A DNA stretch of 64,000 bases from NCBI GenBank assembly GCA_965644295.1, contig CBFFRP010000067.1, forward strand, positions 118,700-182,699, in the 5' to 3' direction. A model generated the notes under the pieces. That model was not told the DNA's origin and did no database searches. It was given only the letters and a program-made list of their open reading frames with translations. The translations under genes were made by a program, and so were the position numbers. Shown here piece by piece: positions 11,216-20,589 of this stretch (positions are counted from its first letter, which is position 1; the number at the start of each line of letters is the position of its first letter). Origin of the DNA: Paraphysomonas bandaiensis (lineage: Eukaryota > Chrysophyceae).

Positions 11216-11217
11216 CG

Positions 11218-11483
11218 TATTAGGATTCAGCTTAATACATGATTGTATCTGTGAGTTATAATGTTCAATGAAATACACCATGAACTGAATTAGAGAGAGT
11301 ATCTGTCGAAGATACGTGATCGTCATCATAACGTCGTCATTATCAGTTACACTTCTAACTATTCCGTTGTGCATGATAGTACGTTCTATATTGTTATTCA
11401 TAATTTTTCACTCTATCGTGTTCATTACTTACACTCTAATAATCACAACATTGTTTTACTATTATAAAGATCAATTCTTTATT
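11218..11483 (+). repeat. 3' LTR of the copia element
   Basis: 266 bp, apparently identical to 5747-6012. It is followed by the TACCA duplication and then by the last 7 bp of the split MITE. Confidence 0.92.
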
Positions 11484-11503
11484 TACCAGGCCCTGGTTAG
11501 AGT

Positions 11504-11807
11504 TAAATCTGGTAGACTAAAAAATGGATAAATGTTTAGGCGAAACTAACAAAGTTCTAATTTAAGAACTGCGATACACAATTATCTTGATATCTCGTGG
11601 TAGTATAGAATCACATATGGCTTAAGTCTTAGGTACAGTAAATTGCGAACAGTTATGAGACAGTAACAAGACAAAAGTGAATTAACTTGCTTTATCATTT
11701 ATCATAGTAAATATATGGAAATATATAATAAAAATGACTTATGTTGTCATTTGCTTAGAGTATCACAGACTACACTCAAATACAATATAGGCACTTGTAC
11801 ATACAGA
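11504..11807. other. Intergenic
   Basis: AT-rich spacer between the transposon cluster and a decayed repeat. No gene seen. Confidence 0.4.
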
Positions 11808-12620
11808 CCCTCAACAAAGTTCTGGGGGATAATTATAATTGCAATTTAATTGTGCCAATTATTGTCTAATTAACTTAGTTACTCATTTCAACCACGTATA
11901 GCATCTTCAACCGTATGATGATATAATTGACAGAGTATGATATTTACATGGTCAAAACTCTAAATATCCAGGTTTTCGTCTGCAAAAAACAGTAAAAAAC
12001 CTGATAATCCTGTTCATACCGCTGCAAATCCAGTTCGTAGTGAACTTTTACCCTGCAGTGTCCTGTAAGGCATCCAGGATCGGAAGAACATGATTGCCAC
12101 ACTACATATAGATAGATAACTTCAACTAGAGGGGTATTGAGCATTACATATACACTATGGATCGAGCTGAACTAAGTTTTGTAGCTCATATTCAAGAGGA
12201 AAGACACATAATCGACCGTTCAAAAGAACAGTACCTTTTTCTTAAAATGAGAGGCCAACCTTTCCACTATTGTAATAGTCATTGTAATAGCCATTAAGGG
12301 CAATAAATGGCCATCGTTCTTAATGTTTTGCAACTTCTAACTCTAATATTATGATGTGCTCTTATACTATATAGTTAATAATTGCCAATTAAATGCAATT
12401 TAATTGCAACCTTACAGCGAGCAATTATAATTGCAATTATTATACGTATGTTCCATGCAATTTAATTCAATTAATTGTTACGCAGCCTTGCGTACAGGCC
12501 TACAAGCATCTTTCGTAGCACCAAAATTGTAGGATATCAGAGTTAAGCAGCCAGTAGTTAGTTATATTATTGTTTTGCTTATTAGTTCTGACTTACACGC
12601 TTATTGCTAATAATCAGGCA
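11808..12620 (+). repeat. Decayed R1-like repeat
   Basis: The left edge, CCCTCAACAAAG followed by TCTGGGGGATAA, matches the left part of the R1 copy at 28407 with a deletion between the two pieces. The right edge (about 12500-12620), with ATCAGAGTTAAGCA and ACACGCTTATTGCTAATAAT, matches the R1-related copy at 27236-27410. The middle is rich in self-complementary AATTGCAATTAATT words. This looks like an old or composite copy; the boundaries are approximate. Confidence 0.45.
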
Positions 12621-12929
12621 CTCACTACTAGTACATATGGATATCCTCTATCAGATTGCAACCACACATCGTTGAATGGTATCTGGTGCAGTATTATAAA
12701 TTTGATTAAAAAATCGTCGGTATCGTGAACGCGTATTTTATATTATGATATATAGAAGGTTATGATATATAAATTACGCGAAGCATTATATACAGTTTTC
12801 TGAAATGATGAAGACAGCAGTACCGACAGCATATCGAACATATTATAGTCATGACACGACCACACTACTACTATACTGCATCGATCACGCGCAATTTTGA
12901 AATCTTCCAAACCATACGTACATATCACA
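12621..12929. other. 3' flank of the channel gene
   Basis: AT-rich, no gene seen. It lies downstream of the minus-strand channel gene. Confidence 0.4.
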
Positions 12930-15900
12930 CTATTGAAAGCTTGTACAGGATGAACCTATACTCATATTCGCACTGGCAATGCGATGAGTAAGCACACTAC
13001 TATCGTCTGGAATACTAACTGCCGGTACAGATCCACCCGTTTCGAATACATCAATGCCTGCATTTCCTTTCTGACCATTTGTTGATTGAGTGGGCGGGTC
13101 TATTGATTGCGTTTTATCGTAATCGAATGTCGAGAGCTGAGGTTGTTCGGTAGAGATCGTTGGAGACAGCCCATGTCCTTTTAAGTTATCCATATTATCG
13201 CTTCCCCCGGCGGACAACCCCTCATCAGATATATTAGTAACATACTTTTCATCTGATGATGCCACTACAGCAACAGGAGAATCAGAGTACACAGATTCTT
13301 CATCGCTTCCTTTCTTGCTTCCTTTCTTACCAGCACCCCTTTCATCTCCTGATGAGTAAAGAAAAGGCTTTTGATTGGAGACAAAGTTATCCCTTGATTT
13401 TCCCCCCGGTGAGTCATTACTAGCACTACATTTGAAATCCTTATCAGAATCGGATCGGTTCCCATCTCCCTGTAGTATAGTCATTGCCATTTTATCATCC
13501 GCTCTCGACTTCACCGGGGAAAAGCCATCACCTACGGACTGCAATACGCTCGCAAAAAAATTTCCGGTGGACCCCATTATGCCATGAGACAACATATTCA
13601 TCGAGCTTGGAGTCTTTTTCAGCTTCAACTTCTTGATGTTTCTTTTGTATGCAAGGCCCATGTAGTGGATCAGTTGAATAAACTCAGCGAAATCTATCTG
13701 TCCAGAAGAATCATCGTCCACCTGTGCAACATATTACAAGGTACATACATCTTTTAAAGGTACAACTACCATCATGAATAAAGAAAATTGATCTGTTTGA
13801 GTCACAGAAACTAATTCCAGCACAGGTTTCAACTCAGACAGCTGTAATGAAATGACGTCAGAAATGAAAAATATTACAAAATTCAGGAGAACTGACCGTA
13901 AGCTTTCCGTTCGCTGCTACATCAATTAAGTCAAATATCTCCAGCAAGTTATCGACAGTAGTGTCGCTTAACTTATGAACTTTTTGCATCTCCTTGACCT
14001 TAATCCAAACTTCATTTTCCTCTTTAATGCCTTCCTTCAAAAGCTCCATCGAAGCGATAATAATACCCACGAATAGGGATACCAATACCATAACTCCAAA
14101 TATTATGAATAACACAAAATACCACGCAGCAAACCAACCCAGCCCTCTCGGTCGGTCACATTCTGAGTCGAAGTAGTCTTCACCAGTAGAGTATCCGTAT
14201 AGATCACACCCATACTGCTCAATAAAAACGAAACATATAGATGAAATACATACGTATTAGATATGCACACACCCTACCATGTTTGTCCTAGCAACTTCAG
14301 ACCAATCGTCAAGAGTCGACACCTAAACGAGCGCTGTTAGACTGATATAAAGCAGAAACAGGATATCTTGCCTGAAAAAGAGTGAGGAAAGCTGTAAACA
14401 GATTTCCAAATTTATAAACGTCATTTTCTCTGAAAAGATACACCCCCGCTATTGCGAAATGGAAGAAGAAGAGAAACATGAGCATAATCACATACAACAG
14501 TGCTTTCGCCGAGGAGGAAATAGCTCGCAGAATAACATTAAGATCTGCTATCCAGCTTAGCAGTCGCAGAAGTCTAAGAATTCTCAGCACCCGTAATAAT
14601 CCTACAACAATATATACACATCACATGATACGTATAAAACACTTTCATTTACCAAAATATTCGTGGGAACTCTGTCCAATTGTAAACATCGGAACCCAGG
14701 TCACCAGCACTAGCACTAGGTCAAATGTATTCCATCGATCTCTAAAAAATGAAGAATAGGTTGGGTAGTGGGCGAGCACCTTACACACTATGTCAATGGA
14801 AAAGCCACTCTGAAGCACCCATCGTAAAACAGAGAAATGTCCAACGCCGGAGTCAGGGTTCTGAATCAGCCATATTTCTAAAAATGCGGCACCAGCCAAA
14901 CAACATGCTAGACAATTTTTGTACAGAGCATGATTAGTTAAATTCCTCATCGCCACGCTAACTGACTTGATGTCCCGAATATCGAAGCCTCGGAAAGCAA
15001 CGCATGTAAACCTAGATCGCAAAGATATAACAGCCTTGTCACTGGTGTTTATGTCACTGTCGTCTTCATCTGCTATCTCTTCGTCCTGTCCCCACACCTG
15101 CAGCATGAGCATCAACAGCATTTCTCTGTCATTCAAAAGTGATTCTTCATTAGAATCCACCAGCGGAACAGCTATAGCTTCTTCCTTCTCCAACTCGTTC
15201 AGTCGATCATTGATTCCACTTGTCACAGCAGCTATAGTAAGAGACACCAGGATAAATCCGCATAAGAGGATGAAAGATACAAATATAACGGCAGTGAGAA
15301 TTGGTCTTGCAGAGGGGTCGCGACATACAGGCATGAGCATTTTCCCATAACGCTCCACATATAAAACATCTCCAGACTCCGAGTAATCAGAAGGATAAGC
15401 GTCACACCCATACATGTTGATGTACATCACAAGGCTCCAGTTCTGTACACATTGCGATATAAAAACGGAGAAAATATTGATTCCACAATTCCATACACAC
15501 GGCACTACATACATCTAGAGTAGCAAGCTGGAAGAAGGTCCACATACTCATCGCCATAGATCCAAAATGCATAGGGTCATTCTTCCCAAAAAAAGTGAGC
15601 GCGCAGGCGGCATAAACGATGAACACGAGAGTTAGTAGTAGCCACGTGGAAATGAGAGATCGCACCCCTAGAGAAATGCCGCTCTATAGACATTTATTAA
15701 GGGTATAAATACACACGCAGTGATGTCTATCACTAAAAGCAAAGAAAAAATACAAAAATACAATAATGTGCATGGATATATATTCACGTTTGTCGACAGC
15801 ACACTGTAGGAATCACTTAAACATATAGCTACGTAGACACTAAAAGCAGTAGTAATACGACTTACCACTAGCACATCAATATGGGGCAGATGCTGCAAGA

Positions 15901-16474
15901 AGAATGTTGAAATGATTAGAACACGTATAAGCCTGAACCAATCGCCCACAACACCCTGTCCGAAGGACAAACTCAGTGCCGACACAGTTGCATCAATCAC
16001 TCCAGAGTTTTTGAAGATGTCCCATTTTCGTATCTTCCCCTCTAGCGTTCGCTTCACTGTTATTTTTGCATGGACAGCAATCAACTTTAATACACCAAGG
16101 GCAATAAAATATGAATCAATAAGCCAATCCAGGTAATCAAGGGCGCCCTCCCTGGCATCGTCTAGAGTATGAGACGTGCGAACAGCAAGTGTACTGAAGG
16201 CAAGCATGATAACAATCATACGAGAAATCCGAACTGGTGCCGAATCAACAACCGAATGTACCCAAGTAGACAGTGTTACGGCCCATGTTACGTACTTTGC
16301 TTCTACAGAGCTTTCCTGTTCAGTATATTCAGGTGATATACTTGAGGCTCGTCTGGTCATTGATTTCCGCCTTTGAGACATTATATTTTGTTGCCGATCA
16401 ATCAATCGTTGCCTCTGTAATGCCGCATGGGCAATTAATTCAGAGAAATTTGGTCGATGTTTAGTTAATGGCAT
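12930..16474 (-). CDS. Two-domain voltage-gated cation channel with C-terminal EF-hand pair, 8 exons
   Basis: A plasma- or organelle-membrane channel of the voltage-gated Ca2+/Na+ superfamily with two six-helix domains. Exons: 16474-15866, 15683-15513, 15442-14653, 14601-14372, 14322-14278, 14214-13897, 13841-13770, 13721-12930; about 1,008 residues. Domain I has S1-S3, a weakly charged S4 (DWFRLIRVLIIS), and pore FFQLATLDNWS, where the intron falls between TLD and NWS. Domain II has a classic S4, LLRVLRILRLLRLL, and pore TLFQVSTLDDWS. The tail has two canonical EF-hands: DVAANGKLTLSE (rebuilt across a splice) and DDDSSGQIDFAE. A ~220-residue Ser/Asp-rich C-terminus follows. Intron 4 (14371-14323) is a GC-AG intron, CAG|GCAAG. 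The exon-6 acceptor has two options 3 bp apart (14217 or 14214). TPC channels also have two domains but lack TLDxW filters, so this is a different class. Ion selectivity is inferred, not shown. Confidence 0.85.
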
Positions 16475-17186
16475 TCTAACTAGAGATGTCCACTATTAGA
16501 TAAACAAGCAACTAATCAACACATATGATCTACTTCACAGTTTCTATTATCATCCATTAAAAACCACTATGGACATTGACCGCATATATCATTAACAGTC
16601 TGATATAGTGTCTATAGTTCTATGATATAGATAAGTAGAGGTCGAGACTATGTATGTATGTATGTACTTGTATGATCATATATATAAAGACAGTCGTCAC
16701 TGAAAAATAAAACAGACATCTACATACATAAAAACAACACTTCACTTCGTATATCTTCTACTTTCGTTATCTGGTTTTCACTTCATTATATCCTCACCAC
16801 CAGCAGTTTGTACCGGATATCAAATCTCTGTTTGAAGTAAGAATTCCTGCTTGCTTGTACACTGTACTGTAGGTTTGCCAGCAAAAATTAGGGGTTTAGT
16901 GTGTGATCCCTAACTTCTTGTATATAAAAAGCCGATATATTATACATTACTGTGTACAAGAACATCGTACTGCTGTATGGTGTACCATGGTGTACGTATA
17001 GGTATATATATTAATGTAAGCACGCACTATAATGAGAGTCGACCACATGATCTAACCATAACCATAGATCACATTCATATTCAGGCCACTAATCGATGTG
17101 TATATCTCCAATCCAACAAATAACAGGAATTTGTGGTTTCATATACCAATACATGTATCATTAAGGGTTTATTATTATATAGAAAC
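16475..17186. promoter_or_regulatory. Divergent intergenic promoter region
   Basis: This 712-bp spacer lies between the channel (-) and the ankyrin-type protein (+). It has a short GTAT microsatellite near 16650-16664 and TA-rich stretches near 16920-16945 and 17000-17012. No coding sequence or defined site was recognised. Confidence 0.4.
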
Positions 17187-18767
17187 ATGAGTAGCGACTC
17201 TGATAGACTGAAGAATGCTGTGTTTTATAATAAAGATCTTATGATGTTAGTTGCATCATTGTTGATTGGTACAGATGATATTGGACTCAATCTCTATAGA
17301 TCTCCTTCTCTTCCACTGTTGCTTACATTTCGTGCCCTGTATAATGAGTTTCGAACTGGAAATGAGATCAAGTCTGTAGTAAATGATTTTATGACGTCTG
17401 TTTCCATGATTGAGTGGGCGATGTATATGGGGTGTAATTTTATTCCTCATTCGGACAAATTATGCAATTATGCCGCAGCTAGAGGTGATATTACGATTCT
17501 ACATTGGGCCCGCAATCACCAGTCTGTCCCGTTCGCTTGGAGCCCAGAGACAGTAGCCGCAGCTGCAGGAGCAGGAAGACTGGATGTTGTTCAATGGTTA
17601 CGAGGTCAGTCTCCGCCCTGTCCATGGAGCTCAAGCACATGTTCTCGTGCTGCATCGTGTGGAAGTCTATCTGTAATACAATGGGCAAGGTCGCAAACGC
17701 CTCCATGTCCGTGGGATAAGTACACGTGCTGCAATGCCGCAGCGGGGGGACATTTAGCTATTCTCCAGTGGATAAGAGCAGCGCAACCCCCATGTCCCTG
17801 GGGTGATTATACATGTGGCAATGCAGCAAAAGGTGGGCATCTGGATATCATTCAATGGGCGAGATCTCAAATTCCCCCCTGTCCCTGGAGTGGCATGACT
17901 TGTCGTAATGCGGCTGGAGGGGGTCATTTGCATGTTCTCGAATGGGCAAGGTCTCAAGACCCACCATGTAATTGGAATAGTGAGGCATGTTATAAAGCTG
18001 CCAAGGGTGGGCACTTCCACATCCTGAAGTGGCTGCGTTCTAGAAATCCACCTTGCCCCTGGGACGAAAGAACATGCTCCAGTGCAGCGGAGGGGGGGCA
18101 TCTCCACATCCTCCAGTGGGTACGGGCTCAACAGCCTCCTTGTCCTTGGGACTGGAGAACGTGCTCAGTTGCTGCAACTAAGGGTCACCTGGACATACTA
18201 CGCTGGGCCCGTGCGCAGAATCCCCCCTGCCCGTGGGACCACTGGACTTGTAGCAACGCGGCCAAGTCCGGACATCTGGATGTGATCATATGGGCACGAT
18301 CTCAGCAACCACCTTGCCCATACAATAACATGACATGCTTTCACGCTGCGGAGGGGGGACAGCTGCACGTTCTGCAGTGGTTACGTGAACAAGACCCACC
18401 TTGTCCGTGGGATATATACTCGTGTGCGAACGCTGCTAGAGAGGGACACCTGGATGTACTGAAATGGCTACGATCTCAAGATCCTCCCTGCCCTTGGGAT
18501 GAGGTGACTTGTGACAAAGCGTCTACAGCTGGTCGTTTAGATGTACTCAAGTGGGTGAGGTCTCAGGATCCGCCGTGCCCATGGGATGAGGCGGCGTGCA
18601 GTGGTGCCTGTTTCGCCGGTCATCTGGAGTTGTTACAGTGGCTCAGGTTACAACATCCACCTTGCCCATGGGATTTTGTGGAGTGCTATAACCATGTTGT
18701 TGCCACTAATAACTGGACTATATTGGACTGGCTCCAGACTCAAGATGAATATGTCTCAATGGCTTAA
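17187..18767 (+). CDS. Ankyrin-type repeat protein with PPCPWD repeats
   Basis: A single-exon gene of 526 codons from the ATG at 17187; the frame is open further upstream from 17133, but the first 18 codons there are AT-rich and less likely. The N-terminal ~100 residues are unique. They are followed by about 13 tandem repeats of ~29 residues. Each has the form PPCPWDxxTCxxAAxGGHLxxLQWxRxQ, a divergent ankyrin helix pair with a fixed PPCPW turn and a conserved Cys. One repeat has PPCNW and one has PPCPY. There is no signal peptide or membrane segment, so it is probably cytosolic or nuclear. Such families are expanded in heterokont and other algae and are thought to be protein-binding scaffolds; the partner is unknown. 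The codon third positions and GC content are higher than in the N-terminal part. Confidence 0.8.
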   Translation: MSSDSDRLKNAVFYNKDLMMLVASLLIGTDDIGLNLYRSPSLPLLLTFRALYNEFRTGNEIKSVVNDFMTSVSMIEWAMYMGCNFIPHSDKLCNYAAARGDITILHWARNHQSVPFAWSPETVAAAAGAGRLDVVQWLRGQSPPCPWSSSTCSRAASCGSLSVIQWARSQTPPCPWDKYTCCNAAAGGHLAILQWIRAAQPPCPWGDYTCGNAAKGGHLDIIQWARSQIPPCPWSGMTCRNAAGGGHLHVLEWARSQDPPCNWNSEACYKAAKGGHFHILKWLRSRNPPCPWDERTCSSAAEGGHLHILQWVRAQQPPCPWDWRTCSVAATKGHLDILRWARAQNPPCPWDHWTCSNAAKSGHLDVIIWARSQQPPCPYNNMTCFHAAEGGQLHVLQWLREQDPPCPWDIYSCANAAREGHLDVLKWLRSQDPPCPWDEVTCDKASTAGRLDVLKWVRSQDPPCPWDEAACSGACFAGHLELLQWLRLQHPPCPWDFVECYNHVVATNNWTILDWLQTQDEYVSMA

Positions 18768-19338
18768 ACTGGTTGTTTGTATTTTAATCGTGTGATTTTC
18801 GAGCAGATTTTTTAAATTCCATGAGAGTGAAATTTACTTTTACTTTTAAAGATTGATATTTACTTGATGCGTTGTAGTAATTAACAATCGAAAATACTAT
18901 ATGTCATTCTTCATCAGTACACTATTCTTCAATCACTGTGTGGAGAGTGCAGAGTATGAAGTATGATATAAGGGTCATCATTAATCCTCACTAATTGATT
19001 GTATATAGTATAACAAGTGGTGCCATGCAGAACTAACCTAATTAATAAATATAAAATTTGAACTAGTTCGTTGTCTTTTCATAGGTAAACTCTAAATAAA
19101 TATGTATGTCTTTGAAATGAAAACACAAATTATTAATTACTAGAGCATGAAATTTATCACCAGAAACAAAGTTGTTGACAAAAAAATGGCAGTGACAGGA
19201 GATATCATTTATGATAAATTACATGTCAACAATGAAGAATACACACTCAACAACATCCCTGGACAAAACACAATCCATGTAGTCAGTTTTGTACCTTTAT
19301 AATTTTATATATTTGTAATTTAAATCTTTGCGCAAAAA
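18768..19338. other. Intergenic with a 51-codon open frame
   Basis: Convergent 3' flanks of the ankyrin-type (+) and PX-TLDc (-) genes. An open frame at 19147-19302 (+) starts MKFITRNKVVDKK and contains GDIIYDKLHVNNEEY. Its composition looks more protein-like than its surroundings, but no family was recognised; it may be a fragment of a decayed element. Confidence 0.3.
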
Positions 19339-20589
19339 TTAAAACAGGCCACCGCAATGGAAGATTTCGATATCGCTAACCTTAAATGGATCTGGGGTTT
19401 GCTCATCTACCAAGCGTGGATTTAAATATGTATCTGATGCTCCGGATGAGCAGTAAGTTAGGTCAGATGAAAAACGGATAGCATTGGAACCGAGCGACGA
19501 CGAGCCACCAAAAGATAGGAAATCAGCACTGGTGTACAGGAATTGACCACAGGTACTGTATCGCCGTATTGACTCAGTGCAATTTTCAGAGTGTCTCCGA
19601 TGAAGTTCCGTTTGACATCCGTACCTTCCTGCTTTATCTCCGTCCAAGCGAAATACGAAGCATCTGCCATCCCCTCCAATTCCACCGTCAGGAGGTGCCA
19701 GCGGAGTGCTGACATATACTCCGAATACAGCCCCACAAACGAGAGATTTGGTGACCAAAATCAAAGGGCTCAGTGTTCCCACACGGGAAAGAAGAGAAAG
19801 CATACTCCATCCATCTCTTTGGGTGGCATAGGCAAGGTTTATACGCTGCATCATTGCACACGTCGGAAGAAACGAGCAGAGTACATGGGCGGTTTCTTCG
19901 GTAAGCACCGAAGAGAGAGCAGCGAACTCTCTCTCTCGAATAGCTCGTGGAAAAGCAACGCCGTGCTGCATACTATAGGGTGAAGGAAAGCTGTGCGCCT
20001 TAGTATACAGACTTAGAGAAATATGTTCTGAAGATCCTTCTGATACTGGAGATACATCTGCCGAAGGGGCGTCCTCGGCGAAATCAGTTGACGTGCTATG
20101 ACAAGAAGAAAATAAATCCATTCGTCCACGAGTAAATGCACCAATATATCCTTTAACGTTGAGAAATTCTGCAATAACGAAAACGAGGCGATCAAGACGG
20201 ATGGCCTGACGTAAGTATTCCTCAAACAACGCACAACATGAATAAGAATCTCGATTTCGTGGAAATTCAAACTCCAGAAGCCTTTTAAAGGCCGGGCTGT
20301 CCAATTTATGCTCTTCAACATTAGAATGTAGGTTTACAAAATCAGAATAATGTTTAGTTACTGTCCATGAAATCGAAGGAGAATATAGACGAATGTTATA
20401 TGCCTCTGTCTGAGTTAACTCCTCTGATCCTTGATGTACAGAGATACTTAATACAACATCATCAAGAAGATCACGAATATCTTGAAAAGGTATACGAAGT
20501 GTATCTGATGATACAAATACTTGTATAGCACTGTGTTTTTTCTCATAAAGAGACCAAATTGGACGATTTAAACAAAATATTCGTGGCAT
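19339..20589 (-). CDS. PX-TLDc domain protein (416 aa)
   Basis: A single-exon gene. Residues about 45-165 fit a PX phosphoinositide-binding domain: VVLSISVHQ, the SWTVTKHYSDFVNLHSNVEE core that corresponds to the family's basic (R/K)-Y-S-D-F motif, then FEFPR and the helix FEEYLRQAI. Residues about 225-416 fit a TLDc domain: WSMLSLLSRVG, VCGAVFGVYVSTPL, CFVFRLDG, FLYTSADFLSFGG, and the closing KVSDIEIFHCGGLF resembling the family's F-x-V-x-x-I-E-V-F end. TLDc proteins bind the V-ATPase and protect against oxidative stress, while PX domains tether proteins to endosomal membranes, so a role at endosomes or vacuoles is plausible. The middle section (170-225) is Ser-rich. Confidence in both domains is fair; cellular function is inferred. 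Confidence 0.72.
   Translation of the reverse strand: MPRIFCLNRPIWSLYEKKHSAIQVFVSSDTLRIPFQDIRDLLDDVVLSISVHQGSEELTQTEAYNIRLYSPSISWTVTKHYSDFVNLHSNVEEHKLDSPAFKRLLEFEFPRNRDSYSCCALFEEYLRQAIRLDRLVFVIAEFLNVKGYIGAFTRGRMDLFSSCHSTSTDFAEDAPSADVSPVSEGSSEHISLSLYTKAHSFPSPYSMQHGVAFPRAIREREFAALSSVLTEETAHVLCSFLPTCAMMQRINLAYATQRDGWSMLSLLSRVGTLSPLILVTKSLVCGAVFGVYVSTPLAPPDGGIGGDGRCFVFRLDGDKAGRYGCQTELHRRHSENCTESIRRYSTCGQFLYTSADFLSFGGSSSLGSNAIRFSSDLTYCSSGASDTYLNPRLVDEQTPDPFKVSDIEIFHCGGLF

Larger units (their letters stand above)
5747..11483 (+). mobile_element. Intact Ty1/copia LTR retrotransposon
   Basis: A complete 5,737-bp element: 5' LTR 5747-6012, primer-binding site from 6013, one open gag-pol frame 6023-11017, polypurine tract 11209-11215, 3' LTR 11218-11483. 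The target duplication is TACCA (5742-5746 and 11484-11488). Both LTRs are 266 bp, and no difference was found when they were read against each other. Integrase lies before reverse transcriptase, as in copia and unlike gypsy. Identical LTRs, an unbroken frame and a perfect 5-bp duplication point to recent insertion. The element sits inside a MITE, so it is younger than that MITE. Confidence 0.95.
5666..11495. mobile_element. hAT-type MITE copy 1, split by a copia insertion
   Basis: A miniature inverted-repeat element of about 88 bp lies in two pieces, 5666-5746 and 11489-11495. It starts CAGGGCCTGGTAACC and ends TACCAGGCCCTG. The flanking 8-bp sequences are GTTAAAGT (5658-5665) and GTTAGAGT (11496-11503), one mismatch. 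Eight-base duplications with CAGGG termini are typical of the hAT superfamily. The copia element entered at TACCA near its right end. Two further copies are at 27618-27750 and 63054-63170. No transposase is encoded, so it must be mobilised in trans. Confidence 0.75.

Noticed and set aside
12260-12330. A fourth copy of the CAGGGCC MITE
   Set aside because: It shares only short GCCATTAA-type words and lacks both termini and a duplication.
12930-16474. Classification of the channel as a two-pore channel (TPC)
   Set aside because: The two-domain layout fits, but both filters are TLDxW as in Cav/Nav-type pores, and EF-hands follow the last helix instead of lying between the domains.
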